Shown here one piece after another: positions 40,573-53,500 of a DNA stretch of 64,000 bases (positions are counted from its first letter, which is position 1; every line of letters begins with the position of its first letter). The translations under genes were made by a program, and so were the position numbers. Source of the stretch: Elgaria multicarinata webbii. Its lineage: Eukaryota > Chordata > Lepidosauria > Squamata > Anguidae. The stretch is taken from positions 1,811,001 to 1,875,000 of the forward strand of contig NC_086182.1 in NCBI RefSeq assembly GCF_023053635.1, given 5' to 3'. The notes beneath the pieces are model-generated. The model saw only the letters and a list, made by a program, of their open reading frames with translations. It had not been told where the DNA came from and made no database searches.

Positions 40573-43304
40573 CTTTGTTGTAATTGGATCCTGTTGCTGC
40601 TTGGCCTGAGACAATAAGTGCTTGCAGGATTTCAGCGTAGAGATACCTGCTGCCACTGAACGATGGAAACTTGAGTTTTCTTCCTCCTCCTGGCTTTTGT
40701 AATACTATGCTTGACAGGCAATTTCCCCACAGAACTGGAACAATTTAAATGCCTAGCTACTGAAGGAAGGAAAAAGTCACGATGCATTGAGAGATGTCTC
40801 ATTGAAATCCACAGGAATTCTGCAAAAAAGTGCAGCAAGGTTCAACTTGGAAAGAACTGGTGTAGAGTTCTGGAACATCTCAACGGTCACACAACTGAAG
40901 ATGTCCAAGTCCACAGAGGAGGCAATTCCTGCACCCAAAGAGCTAAAGCTGCCTGCAGTTCTAATGTTCCTTTGTTCCCACAGATTCTGTAGTCCTGAAG
41001 TACCATTTCCATGTTGTTTGGGTAGATCTTAAGATGGAGATTAAGGATTTCATCACTGGGCCTGATGAAACAGGATGGAATTCCACACATAATCTAGTTT
41101 TCACATGCTAAATTCTCTAGTAGAGGAATAGGGCACGGAGCTCAGTGATCCCCTTTGTCTGTCACATAGAAAAAAAAGCCCAGTTCTGTGTTTGTTTATA
41201 GCGAAGGAAGCACAACTGGGACTATAGCGTGGTCTCACTGCCCATGTCCCGAGGATGCTTTTCTGTGTCAGTATCTTCATAATCCGACTCCATCTCTATC
41301 TTCACCTGGGGCACAGCACAGATCGGGCTTCGAGAGTAATTAAATGCAGGAGAAGATGGGCAGGAAATCTTCAGGTGAAGTGTAATACTGGAAGAAAAAC
41401 AGGTAGGATGGAGTTAGAAGTTCATCGTAGACCTAGGCCCTGGCAGCTAAGGAATTCAGATCAGTATGTGAAGTGTCAGCAGTTCTCCCTCTTCCTGGGC
41501 CTCGTTGGAACCTCCAGCTTGCCAGACCATCATGCCAAAGTGACTCAGAAAGTGCACCCTTTCCCCACAACTCTTCAGAAGTCAGCAGCCTTAACCTAGA
41601 GGCAGGCTGCCAAGGCCCAGCTGGCTCCCAAGCCTCCCTCCCCTTGCCCTGGGTTTTCTCATCCCAGCCCTGTGTTCTCCTTGCTCCTGCAGGCCCCCAA
41701 AAGCGGAACTTCATCAGCGATGAGATTCTAATCACCAAAATCTCAACCCCCTAAATCTTAAAGCTTGCCAACTTGTAATATCTATCTTGTCCAGACTCAT
41801 CTGAAATTCATCTTCCACCATGGCCAGACTGTGAGCATCATCACATGGGGGGGGGGGGATGTGTTTCCTTGCTGTCGCTTCTCTGCCCCCCCTCCCCGGG
41901 TTTGTCTCTCATTACTTCCTCTTCCGCCAGGAGAGGAAAGGGAGTAAACAAAGACCACATGGCCATTTTAATTGCATTGCTTTTCCTCCACACAGCAGGA
42001 GATTGCAGCCCGTTCCTTTTTTTCTTTTAAAAAAGTTGGATTTTTTGGTGTGTGCGTGTGTGTGTGTATGTATTTTGCGAGCGGGAGGTGGGCAACGTCA
42101 TTACGCACATCGCAAGCGTGTGATGAAACACTCGTCTGATGAACCTCTTTGAGTAAGCATTGTGATTGCAAGACATAAATGTTTGGGGCCCCTTTGTGAG
42201 GGACTCTGGGAGATAATGAACATCCAATCACTAAGACCCTCTGGGATTCCCTGTAACTCAGGCATTTCATGATGACCAGCGATGTCAGTTCACATTTTGG
42301 TGAAGAGAATGGAAGAATACAAGTGCCTTCCCAGTGCCATTCTGAGGGCATCGAGGGTTGGCCGGCCTGGGCACCTGCCTAGAGCCCACACCCCAGCAGG
42401 GCCCCAGTGACAAGAGCTCCCTGGAGTTGCTTCTGCTCTTCACCATGGCAACCTGCTTGTTCACCTGCCTCTCCGTTCTCGCCCATAAGGGGGGGGGGTG
42501 AGGAGCAGACGCCACGGCCGATTGGCTCTCCACCTGGCAAGCAAGCAAGTGGAACCAAGGATGAAAAAGAAGATAAGGAGCAATAGCTGCTAGTATCAAA
42601 GAACGTGTTTGTACCATCAGTGGGGGAAGAATCAACACAGTATGGGTTGTTGTCCTCGCCACTGCATGGCTAGCATTAACCTAATTGCTCACGCCACATT
42701 GTGGGTGGCTGTATCATCTGAACCCGGTATGCAATGCAACAGGGGTGACCTCTAACACACCTCATAGCCCATGGCTTGTGGTAGGGGTTTGGGTGAGTGT
42801 GTTAGAAGTGATCACTGTGTTGGGTTCAGACAACATGGCAACTTGCAGCTCAGCTCGGATAATTAGCTAAATGCTGGCCCTGTGAGCGGCACACCCAGGG
42901 GCAGGGGGAACAACCCATCCTGCAGTTGTTCCCCCCACAATCACGTGAACCTGGCCGATAGTGGTGAGAAGGTAGAGTCATGGAGGGCGGACTCTTGGAG
43001 GGTCCCTTGCCCAAGGGCCCCCCAAAACTTGAAGTTGGCACTGCTCCAGGAAGGTTGGGTTTGCAAAGTGTGGCTGATATTATCAAACGACTCCTTTAAT
43101 AGCACCTTTCCCAGAAACGTGGGTTGCTCAAAACACAGCCAAAGCTGCCTGGGGTTTCCGTATCCTGATTGATGCTGTTCATCCGTACCCTTGGCTATTT
43201 CACCATTTGGATCTACCCTAATTCAAGTGAAGCTGATCTCTTCAACGCCCAGAAATGTTTCCAGTACTTAACAATTCAGACTTTCCCTCCTGATACCGCC
43301 AATG
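40573..43304. other. Intergenic DNA, no gene recognised
   Basis: Several frames of 60-130 residues occur but none resembles a family. A poly-G run (41847-41856), a GT run (42045-42065) and a second G run (42490-42497) are present. 42690-42850 carries GGGTTCAGACAACATGGCAAC, shared with 17.95 kb and probably a MITE tip. Confidence 0.4.
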
Positions 43305-43676
43305 CAACTTCTTGTTTGTTTGTTCCTTTTGTATTCTGCCTTTCCTCCAAGGAGCCCAAGGCAGTGGCCGTGATCCTCTCCATTTCAGCCTCCCGAGCAC
43401 TCTGTGAAGTACCATAGCAGAGGCTGAGAGTGAGTGCCTGGCCCAAAGTCCTCCAGTGAACTTCAGTCTCAGACATTTGACAGCATATGATGGGGTTTTT
43501 AATGCCAATTGTCTTTTATCAGGTCCTGCTATTTTATTGCAACTGTTTTTACCTGGTTTTAATTTTTGTATATTCATGTTTTTAATATTTTTATTTTGGA
43601 GGTTGTAATCTTTGTAAACCATCCAGGCAGCTTGGGTTATTGGCAATATAGAAATGAAATGAAAATGAATGAATAA
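43305..43676. mobile_element. SINE fragment (minus) and L2-like tail (plus)
   Basis: 43305-43470 reads in reverse as the tRNA-SINE body and tail (CCTTGGGCTCCTTGGAGGAA). 43488-43676 is a T-rich plus-strand tail ending CATCCAGGCAGCTTGGGTTA and TATAGAAATGAAATGAAAA. Confidence 0.65.
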
Positions 43677-44208
43677 GAGGAGAAGTCCAAGTCTGGTCCT
43701 CTTATGGATTAGAAACTGGTTAAAGAACAGAAAGCAGAGAGGAATCTGTACTGGGACCAGTGCTGTTCAACTTGTTCATTAATGAACTTGAGTTAGGACT
43801 GAGCAGTGTGGGGGGTAAATTCCGGCTGGACATCAGAAAAAACTTCCTGACTGTTAGAGCAGTATGACAATGGAACCAATTTCCTAGGGAGGTTGTGGCA
43901 GGGCTGGTGCTACCATTAGGCCAACTAGGCAGTTGCCCAGGGCGCAGACTTCAAAGGGGCGCAGTTTTGACCTTTAAGGGTCACAGTTTTATACAAACTA
44001 GCTGTTTTAAGAAAAAACATAAGTTCAAGTTTTGTGCTTTTTCTTCTTCTTCAAAACTTCTGTTCTTAAAAATCGAAGTTGGCAATTTGGGTGGGTGGGT
44101 GGGTGGGTGCAAGTAGCTTGCCTTGCTAGGGCGCAAAATAGTCTGGCACCAGCCCTGGGTTGTGGGCTCTCCCACACTAGAAGCATTCATGAGGCAGCTG
44201 GACAGCCA
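43677..44208 (+). mobile_element. CR1 LINE fragment split by a hAT MITE
   Basis: RT-derived text (CTGGGACCAGTGCTGTTCAA, TTCATTAATGAACTTGAG) is followed by the C-terminal block AACTTCCTGACTGTTAGAGC. A 259-bp MITE then interrupts it at GGTTGTGG. The CR1 resumes with GGGCTCTCCCACACTAGAAG. Confidence 0.9.
43899..44157. mobile_element. hAT-type MITE nested in CR1, exact 8-bp duplication
   Basis: Tips CAGGGCTGGTGCTACCATTA and GTCTGGCACCAGCCCTG. GGTTGTGG is duplicated exactly at 43891-43898 and 44158-44165. The uninterrupted CR1 sequence at 13.13 kb (GGAGGTTGTGGGCTCTCCCA) shows the empty site. It is the same family as 7348-7610. A (GGGT)n run lies inside. Confidence 0.95.
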
Positions 44209-44700
44209 CGCTTGAGACTGCTTAGCTTTGAAAAAGGAGGAATCAGGGGAGACCTGAGAGGGGTGTGCAAAATCATGCCTGGTGTGGACAAAGTGGATAG
44301 GAGGACTCCCCCCACCCCAGCCTCTCATAATACTAGTGATCCCATGAAGCTCAATGGTAGGAGATTCAGAACAGATAAAAAGGGAATTCTTCACAAAGTG
44401 CATAGCTAAACTATGGAATTCACCACTACAAGCTGCTGGATGACTGCCAATTTGGATGGCTTTAAAGTGGGATTAGACAAATTCATGGAGGAGAAGGCTA
44501 TCCATGTCTACTAGTGTGGATGGCTCTGTGCTGTCTCCAGTATCAGAGGCAGTATTTCTATGTACAACAGAAACATGAGAGGGAGGATGCTATTGCACCA
44601 CTGCATTCATGTTCTACTTGATGGGTTTCCCACAGGAGCTGGTTGGCCCATGTGTGAACAGAATGTTGGACTAGATGGATGTTTGGTCTCATCTAGCATG
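44209..44700 (+). mobile_element. CR1-group LINE 3' end
   Basis: Carries GGGGTGTGCAAAATCATGCC, ATGGAATTCACCACTACAAG and GATGGCTTTAAAGTGGGATT, and ends GGACTAGATGGATGTTTGGT. Same subfamily as 28.8 and 49.2 kb. It follows another CR1 fragment directly. Confidence 0.85.
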
Positions 44701-45345
44701 GCTGCCAGGCCCCCGCTGGAGGAATCCTCCTCCTCCTCCTCCTCCTCGGAGCTAGAGCTCTCTGCGACAGACGGCACCAAGGACCCTCCCGTTTCAAGAG
44801 AACCGGGGGAACCTGGGCCCTCAGGGGAGCTGACCGTGCGTCCAGCCCTGCAGGAGGAGGGGGCTCCAGGCAGAGGCTGGGTGATCACCTAGCCACCTAG
44901 AACATTGCTGCCTCAAGAGGCAAACCAATAGGGCTCCTTCAAGAGGAAGAAGTGCTTGATTACAAAGGAGGACTCCCCAAGAGGAAAGGACTCCCAGGGC
45001 AAGTCCTCATCATAGGCAGGACTTTTGCCAGAGGGCTTATAATGAGTTGCAGCTGAGCCTTGGGCGATACTGAGGAAGCTCTGGCTATGTGAGCCTTCCA
45101 TTGCAGTTTAGCCATTGCTGGAATAATGTCTTACCTTCAGCTTGAGACTTCTGTTTCCCTGACCCTGTCTTGTGTTTGAACCTCTGTGCTACTGACCTCT
45201 GGGCTCCTGCTTAACTTCGCTTTTTGGACTCCTTTTCTGCTTGACTGCTCTCCTAGGTTTTGACCTTGACTGCATCTCAGACTTCTCTTCTGGAGACCAC
45301 CTACTTGCCTGGTAATACTGTGCTTTGACCATGACCATTACATGT
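44701..45345. repeat. Unclassified repeat-like sequence
   Basis: An open Ser/Glu-rich stretch (poly-Ser from TCC repeats) is followed by GGAATAATGTCTTACCTTCA and CTTGACCTTGACTGC-like text. It looks like a multicopy sequence, perhaps a fossil LTR-type element, but I see no ends and cannot assign a family. Confidence 0.3.
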
Positions 45346-45538
45346 GAACATCTCTACATTAAGGAAACCCCCTGCATCCTTTCCAGGCTTTCTTTTTCTC
45401 CAATCTCTCTGCTTCTTTAGACCGTGAATGAGATTTTGAATTGAAAACTTCCACTCTGGGCAATGCTAAATGAAACCGTGCCATCTAGTGTGGAATTATA
45501 GTACTTCGCCAACTTTGCACAATAATTTTAATAGTGCA

Positions 45539-45540
<2 letters not shown>

Positions 45541-45573
<33 letters not shown>
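45541..45573. repeat. (CT)n microsatellite
   Basis: A pure run of about 16 CT units. Confidence 0.97.
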
Positions 45574-45576
<3 letters not shown>

Positions 45577-45884
45577 AAATGAGATTACCGGGAGAAGTGC
45601 AGGAGACGTCCTGGAGGCTGTCAGTGTCATGTAAAGGACCAGCAAACTTCCATGAGTGCCCAAGCGTGAGTGTGCAATAAGTCACTCATGCAGAGAAATG
45701 CTGTATCTTGACCATTCCTCTTGTTCCCTGATCCCAAACTGGGACTAAAACCCTTACGCTTGCCCATTAGCTTTCTTTCTTGGCGCACCTATTGGATTCG
45801 TCCCTGTATTTTCCTAGCATAGAGCCTGATCCAGCTACAGCAGGACCCCCTGGCTGTTCTTATTGTACAAACCTTATATAACAA

Positions 45885-46080
45885 CATAAGAAGAGCCATG
45901 TTGGATCAGCCCAAAGGTCCATCTAGTCCAGCACTCTGGTCACACACAGGCCAAGCAGCTGTCGACCAGGGACCCACAAGCAGGTTACGAGTGCAACAGC
46001 ACCCTCCCACCCAGGTTCCCCAGCAACTGGTACATACTGTAGGCTTACTACCTCTGATATTGGACACCTTCAGTGTTCAT
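45885..46080 (-). mobile_element. CR1-group LINE 3' end, reverse
   Basis: Begins AACATAAGAAGAGCCATGTT and GGATCAGCCCAAAGGTCCAT. This is the reverse complement of the tail at 29.2 and 49.6 kb, and continues through the GGACCAGGGACCCACAAGCA-type region. It lies in the presumed SLC4A5 3' flank. Confidence 0.85.
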
Positions 46081-46445
46081 GGAAGTTTCTGATGGGGAGG
46101 GAAGCTCCTATTCTGGTCATGAAGGTTCCCCCCACTGCTGCAATATTAGATAATTCCAGTGCAGGCAGATGTGACAGGGCTGCCCACGATATTGTGAGGT
46201 CAAGCAAAGTGCTTTGTAAATGATTAACAAGTATTATTTTGATTATTAACAATGATAATAGTAATGACAACATTCCTGTTGTTAAAGCAACTTTATAAAC
46301 CCATTTCCTGCTGTTTTAAGCAATTCGTCTCCCTGTCATTTTACATATATGTAGCTGCCCAAATCTGAAAAATGATAAGTTGAATTATCTTCCTATTAAA
46401 TGTGCCATTTACCTGCGATCGAGGTCTGAACCATTAGGAGAGGAA

Positions 46446-46480
46446 TCAGAATGCAAAACTCCAACTGGAAGACCTCTTTC
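46446..46480 (-). CDS. SLC4A5: SLC4A5 last coding exon (35 nt of coding)
   Basis: Acceptor GTGTTTCCTTCCAG on the minus strand, then GA|AAG|AGG... With the A left from the previous exon it gives [11 protein letters not shown] and TGA. This matches the RKRSSSW-type end of electrogenic NBC isoforms. The phase (1+2) and the acceptor both fit. The exon is too short to be seen as a frame by itself. Confidence 0.85.
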
Positions 46481-49400
46481 CTGGAAGGAAACACAGATGT
46501 ATATGAAACTGATTCAAGATAAAGAAAGAACAAAATAACAAACGAAGAGACAAAGGACATACAGAGAGAAAAGCTTGCAAAAGGAAATGCCCAGAGAACC
46601 ACTTGTTTGTAAAAGTGCCATGACTCTTTGCCAAGGTGCCTCTGTTCCTCACTGACCACATTCTTTCTAGGAAGGAATAGTTCAAGCAAAGGATGTGAAC
46701 TCCACAAGTTCCTCCATCAATTTTGGCTCAGTTTTGCCCCTGCCACCATAGCCTTCTAAAACACAGTGTCTAGAAAGCCATCAACTAAGGTGGCTCCCCT
46801 CCCCCCATCCCTGGTCATTTGGACACTGGGATCTCTTTGGGGTAGAGTGTGTGGTCATTGAGGACTGACACACGTGAGAACTCCGTAAGCTCATCACAGG
46901 ATCTCCAGGGCCCAGACTAAGAACTTTTGGTGCCCAAGATGGAAAATCCAGCCGGCATTCCCCCTTCCAGTAATTAACATAGGGCTCCATCCCCCAGGAA
47001 GTTCACCCGTGGAAGCCTTATTGAGATGGATGCTCTTCCTGGGTCCCTGACCATCTCAACAGAGCTTGTGCCAGGATAACTGCCTGGTGAAGATTGCTGC
47101 AAGATCAGATCTATTTGTCTCCCACTCTGCTGCCACCTGTAACAGCATCCAAAATCTGCTGCCTCTCACCTTGCTCATGGTAGGGCCGCCTCTGATGACT
47201 CCACTGAACTGGAGCCTTCTTGCAGGAAAAAAGTGAAGTGTGTATGTCAGACATATGCATAGTACGGAAGACAGTCCTGAATAACCCCTATACTTTTTGC
47301 TCATGGGGATGCTCTTCAACTCATCTCACAGAGGGAGCACATCTTATTGGCCATGCCTTCTCCAAAAGGCTCAGAGGATGTGCCGGTGGAGGAATATAGA
47401 GAATTTCTCAAAATTCTTCCCCAGATTCTCTTAAGGATATGGGGCCTAACTTTATATTACATGCAAGAGTGGGTGGTGGTGGTAAAGCGGCTCAAGGTGA
47501 GGAGATGGAATAGAGAGGTGGTGATGGGGAGGGGTACTTAACCCTTTCTCTGTCAAAATTCCCCTCCTCCAACCAGTTTCTAGACCATGGAAAGCAAACT
47601 CTTCCCAGCCAATGTATGAACTCCCGAGGAAATGAGGAGGCCTAATTTCACTGAGAAGTTCTAATGAAGAAGTTGCTTTCCTGCAACTGGAAGTAAAGTG
47701 CTAGCCAATACCCTCCATTTCCCAGGAAGTGGTGCAAACTGAACCTCGTGCTGTGAATCCCTCAGTCAAAGCTATGAAACACACATTGATTAGGATGGTT
47801 GCGTGTCAAGATTCTGTCCAATGTCAGCAAAACAAAAGAGGCTTCAGGTTGTTTTTGAATGGTGAAAATCCCTTTTTTTGGGGGAAGAGTCAGCTGAATG
47901 CTGATACTGCTCCAAACTGCAAGCTTGAAATGTCAACCTGAAGCACCTTCTGGTGTGCTCAGAGAGTGAGAGCGAGCGAGAGCGAGAGCGAGAGCGAGAG
48001 CTCAGGCCTGCATGGGGGATTAAAGAGGTATGCCAGCGCTTGTAACGTCTGTGCCTGTTGGAGAGCAAGGTGCAAATGTGGACTCAAGGAATCCACAAAC
48101 TTATGAATTTCAAGGCAAAATGGAAAAATGAGAGAAAAAGTGTTTTCTTTGAAGGTTGCAGGTAGGGAATATCGCAAAACTGCCCAAAGGCTCTATCCCA
48201 CCCCACCCCACCGTATGCACCGCAAGCTACAACTTGAAGTCAAATTATGCATCAGCCATGGGTTAGTTTGATTAGTAATGAACAAACAAAACACAATGTC
48301 GGCAAGCCCAAGTGAAATGGACAGGAAATGCGTACAAGAACAAATGCATTCTTGCACACTTCCAATTCCATTCCATGGTTCTTGTGTTGTGTAGTAAGTC
48401 AATCACGCGCAAAGGTTTTTAGATTGTCAAGTTAGCTGTTATTTGAACATCTAATAGAACCTGAGCGTGTTACTTACTGGAAACGCAATGGATACTGTTT
48501 TGGGCCTCTGGTGGGGCAGGTTCCAATGGGATGGTGATAACAGAGGGAGTTGGGGGCTTGGGCTGGGGGGGCGGAAAGTGGAAAAAGAGGCAGTGAACAG
48601 CTCCCCTTGGACAGACACATGCAAGTTTACTGTACTGCGATGGCTGCGACACTCAGGCTGACAGAAAACACACAAAGCGCCACATTAACCCTCCTCCTCC
48701 TCTGAAAGCGAAGCCTGGCATTCCGGCTGTTCAGGCCTGACTGCGCTGCTGCTGCTCCTCCAGCTCTCTTGGCACTGGCCTCGGGAGGCTGCTAGTGCGC
48801 GTGTGGCCTTCTTGGTGTGGATTTATTCTTTTGTCAATCGCTTCAGGATTGGCATACATCAGAAATGGTACATAGATATGAATAAATCAATAATAAATAC
48901 GTTGTATTGAAAGTAAGCCAAGCTACAGTTCCTTTGTTTTTCTAAAGCACTCTCCAGACTTATTTAAAGCACTTCTGCAATGGCCCTTTCCTCTTGCATA
49001 TTTGAGGAACTTAAAAGTAAACACCTCATATTAAATTAAAAAACCCGGCCAAATTGCTAAACCATGCACTTGATAAGCATTTCATTGCTGGAGCACAGAA
49101 TTGCCATTACACTCGGTTAACGACAGGTTCATTTAAATAACCGAACCTCTATTTTTAGAGGGCATTTGCATATTGTATGCATGACAGAGATGTACAAAAT
49201 TATGCCTGGTGTGGAGACTGTGGATAGGGAGACATTTCCCCCCTAGAACCCAGTGGGGTCATCCCATGAAGCTGATTGGTGGGAGATTCAGGACAAACAG
49301 AAGGAAGGACTTCTTCACACAGCCCAGAGTTAAATTATGGAATTCACTAACACAAGAAGTAGTGATGGCCACCAATTTGGATGGCTTTAAAAGAGGGTTG

Positions 49401-50534
49401 GGTAAAGTCCTGGAGGAGAAGGTTAGCAATGGCTACTAGCCCTGATGGTTATGGGCTGCCTCCAGTATCCAAGGCAGTAAGCCTGTGTGCCCCAGTTGCT
49501 GGGGGCGGGAGGGCGCTGTTGCACCATGTCCTGCTTGTGGTCCCTGGTCGACAGCTGTTGGGCCACTGTGTGAACAGAGTGCTGGACTGGATGGGCCCTC
49601 CGTCTGATCCAGCATCAGGGCTCTTCTGATGATCTTATGCACATTCCGATGCATTACATTCAGTGCATGTACTTGAAATTCATGCATCTATACAATATAT
49701 TAGACTGCGTTCAACACGCACATGTGTGCACACACACAAACTGCCACGTTTGTTGACCAAATAAATAGGCTTTCCTAACAGTGCCCTGTGTCCCGGATAT
49801 TGCCAGATGCTGTTCTGGCAAACATGGGAGCATGGAACAGGGTGACCATTAGTTTGTGGCAAGAAGCAAAAAGTTTTAGTGATTTGTTATCATTGCTCTT
49901 TTTAAATTCATTCATAACAAACATCCCATCTCTGCCTAACTTCCTGCATCCAGGCCGCTGTTCATTCTTTTGCTCCACTACCTCAACTATGTTCAGTGCA
50001 TCCTGTGGACCTCTCAATCTGTAGGACACCAAATTTTCAAATGTTCTTTCCCCACAAGAGCACTGTGTTGGGTAGACACCTTCGTCAATTACCAGCTATT
50101 AGCTTTTATGTGGTGCACAGTTAATAGAAATTAGTACTGTGGTTCACAAACTGGCCATTTCCTTGAAGCAAAGTTCAAGGAGGTCAGGATTTGCCCAATA
50201 AGAAATGGTGGCATTTTTCATCTTGTAATGCAAATATGTTTTCATCATCTTGGCCAGAAAGTCCCATAAAGACAATTATTACTAGAGAGAGGATTCTCTG
50301 ACAACTATTACCCAGAGGACCTTTTCTTCTGTCGCCCCCAGACTGTGGAATGGCCTGCCGGAGGAGATTCGTAAACTTAACGCTCTCTCTGAATTTAAGA
50401 CAGCTTTAAAGACTAGCCTTTTCCAGCAGGCCAACCCAGATGAATGTGAAACCAAGAATTTTTAAGATGTGTTGATTTGTTGAACTAATGTTGTTCCCCA
50501 CCTTGATCCAAAGGGAGAGGCGGGTAATAAATAT

Positions 50535-50574
<40 letters not shown>

Positions 50575-53500
50575 GAGGTAGCATCACACAGGAAATCCAA
50601 CTCTCAAAAGAGCTGCTGATGTGATCTACTTTTGTCTTTAATGGGGCTGGTGGGAAAAAAGTTTCCTGTGGATTGTTCCTATAGCCTAACAGTGCAATCC
50701 TGGGCAACTTCAAGCAAGAGATTCAATGGGCTTTAACTCTCTTGTAAGTGTGCTTAGTTTGCTTAGGATCCTAAGCGTGCTTAGGATTGCAGCCTCAAAT
50801 CTGCAGCACAAGTGCCAAAAGGGACAAGCTGCTGCTTCACCCGGAGCCCTCTCTTGACATTCAACTACAGGAACAAAAGGGACAGCCGCCCTGTCAGCAA
50901 TTGCAGGGTTGTTTTTTAAAAGTAAGCGCCTGCCGCCACTATTTACGGGGCCAGATAAACACTGCTGCGTGACCGGCTGCACGTGACTCCTTTGAATTTG
51001 CATTAGTTCGAAGTCTGCTTATGTGGAAACGGACCCCAAATATTCCACATGCAGGAGCTTCACAAGGCTGCTTTTCAGAAAGCAGCAGCTCCTTGGCTGA
51101 GAGAGGCCCCAGGTCCACGGTTGTGGCTCGTGCGGCACGTCCACGGCAAGAAAGCCCCACGGCACCTGCCCTCAAGCAGCACGGACGCACCTCCTCACTG
51201 CTGTCATCCTCGCCTTTGTTGCCTTTCTTCTTCTTCTTTTTCTTCTTGTCGTCCTCCTTCTTCTTATCCTTTTCAGGAATGATGTTATCAATCCATGCTA
51301 GATCGTGTTGGGAAAAGACAAAGTCCAGCATCTTCCGGACTAAAATCAAAGCTAAAATCTGAAAGGAGAAAACAAGATATCATCTGACATCCCCACCACC
51401 ACTAGCTGTGCCTGAAACCTTTGAGCTTCCGTTCTGGGGAAAGAGTTCAACAGGAGTTCCGAACAGAGACCTCCAAATTGCCATGAAAGAGGCCAACCTG
51501 CACCGAGTTAGGGGTTGACTGTGTGCTGAACAGGGCAGCCACGTGCTCAGAGATTGGGCTTACGTGGAAGCGAGAAGAGAGTTGGGAGGATTCTGCTGCA
51601 AGGCATGAGCCCAACCCCTCTGCCCCCCTCAGTCCCACAAGCAGTGTGATGGGGCCATGGACGGGAGAGAAGAGGGAAAGAGAGGGGCTCTTTCATTCTT
51701 GCTCAAAACCTCCCGAGAAAGAGTGAACGTGGGGCTGGCAATTTCCAACCCTTGGGTAGAAGCAGTTTTCTTAGGAGTTCTAGGGCGAGAAGATACTCTG
51801 CAGATGTGTGGCTTCCTATCTATCCCATAGTGCCTATAGAAACAGAGGCCTCATCTACACCAAGCCAGGTATAGCACGATGGAAGCGGGATAAAGGATGT
51901 GTCAACAGTTGTCTGGGCACTTCAATACTGCTAAAAAGCGGTCGTGTGGCTCCTGCCTTTTATATACCGCTTTCATACCACTTTCATACTGCCACATCCT
52001 GCTTGGTGTAGATGAGGCCATAGTCTGTCTGTCTGTCTCTGTCTCTGCCTCTGCCTCTCATTCTAGCCAGAAGGTGGCTTTCTGTAGTGAGTAGAAAACA
52101 ACTCTGAAGTTTGGAAAGCAGGCCCCTGAGTTTGTGGGTGGACCACTCCACACCAGAGCCTTCTCCCAGAACAGGAGACGGCAGGCAGTCTACTGAGTTG
52201 CCTACCATCACGGGGAAGATGATCGCTGCCACAGTAGACTTCAGGATCCAGAGTATGGCCAGGCAGACAATTTGAACCACCGTGAACAAGTGGATCCGCC
52301 GCAGGGGCACATGCCGAAGGTAGACGTAGTCAGGCTGGTGCTTGGCTGGCATCAAGAATAGCTTGCAGCGATCCCAGAACTATTGGGGGAAAGTAAGACG
52401 TTAACGCTAACTCTACGGGTGGGGAGCAGGAGAGAGGCAGAAACTCAGATTCAAGATTTTGATCCTGGCAACAGCGTGCAAAGGGGTGGGATTAAACACA
52501 GAGCCGCTAAAAGCCTTTCTCTGTGGACTTGCATTTGGGCAGCTTACAATTACGCATCTGATTTAATGGCTGCAGCACAAATCTGGTGAGGGGCGCCCTC
52601 CTGCTGTTAATGCTGCACTCTTAGCTTGGCATGTGGAACAGAGCAGTGTAGTTCTGCCCCCCCCCCCATGGGCATACTTTTCAGAAACACTGGGCATTCT
52701 CGCTCTGGAGATTGAACGCCAAAACTGTTATCTTCTTCCTCCCTCCTTCATTAGAGCTTCCTGGTAATTCAGAGGCATTGTGGATGGAGGGATGGGGAGG
52801 CGGTGGGGGGGGGGGGGGAGAGAAACAGACCCAGAGAGAAACAGGCTAGGGAGGGTGAGGGACCTTGCTGCTGCCCAAGCCACCCCTGCCTGCTGCCAGG
52901 TACCTTTGGGAGAGGGGAGGGGGCAGTGGGAAAGGAAGGGCTGGCTGGCCGTAATGGGTGCAGAAACGAGGGACAGAAGCACCACCAAACCGAAGGAAAA
53001 ATGGGGAGAGCAGAGCTCTGGGGCTATAAATCTATCTTTTTATTCTTAAAACATTTCTTCAATGTACTCAACGCGTTTCGGACATTGTCCTTCGTCAGGA
53101 GCTGAAGAAGGAAATGGAGGAGGAGAAAACCACTAGACTGTAGTTTTACAAATCCAAGTGAAGTAGTCAAAACAATGATAAATTATAAAAGAAACTCTTA
53201 GCCAAGTATCTGTTGTTTCTCGAAAAGATTTTCAAAACACATCGAGTGCAATGAAGAACTATTTTAAGAATAAAAATGTAGATTTATAGCCGTAGAGCTT
53301 TGCTCTCTCCATTTTTTCCTTTGGCCGTAATGGGGCCAGCAAGGTGGAGGCCAGGGCCAGGGCCCATCAAGCCCATATGCTTTGTCCTGGGGAGGGTTCC
53401 CCCCTCCCAACTGAGGATATTTGTATTCTAAACTCCCCCAGTTTGAACTTTGTCCCATCATTGATCTAGGGTTTGGCTAGGCAGTGCTGCATTGCAATGA

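Noticed and set aside
44607-44888. Poly-Glu/Ser acidic frame on the minus strand
   Set aside because: A (TCC)n run joined to the reverse of a CR1 tail. No conserved domain and no splice partners.
48451-48675. 74-residue frame on the minus strand ending in VSNTLRFY, and a 60-residue one ending in VSSK
   Set aside because: These are shadows and read-through of a real 85-nt SLC4A5 exon. Splicing at GTAAGT and the [11 protein letters not shown] end explain the sequence better.
50406-50713. Poly-His and poly-Ile frames
   Set aside because: Made by the (ATG)n tail of an L2-like LINE.
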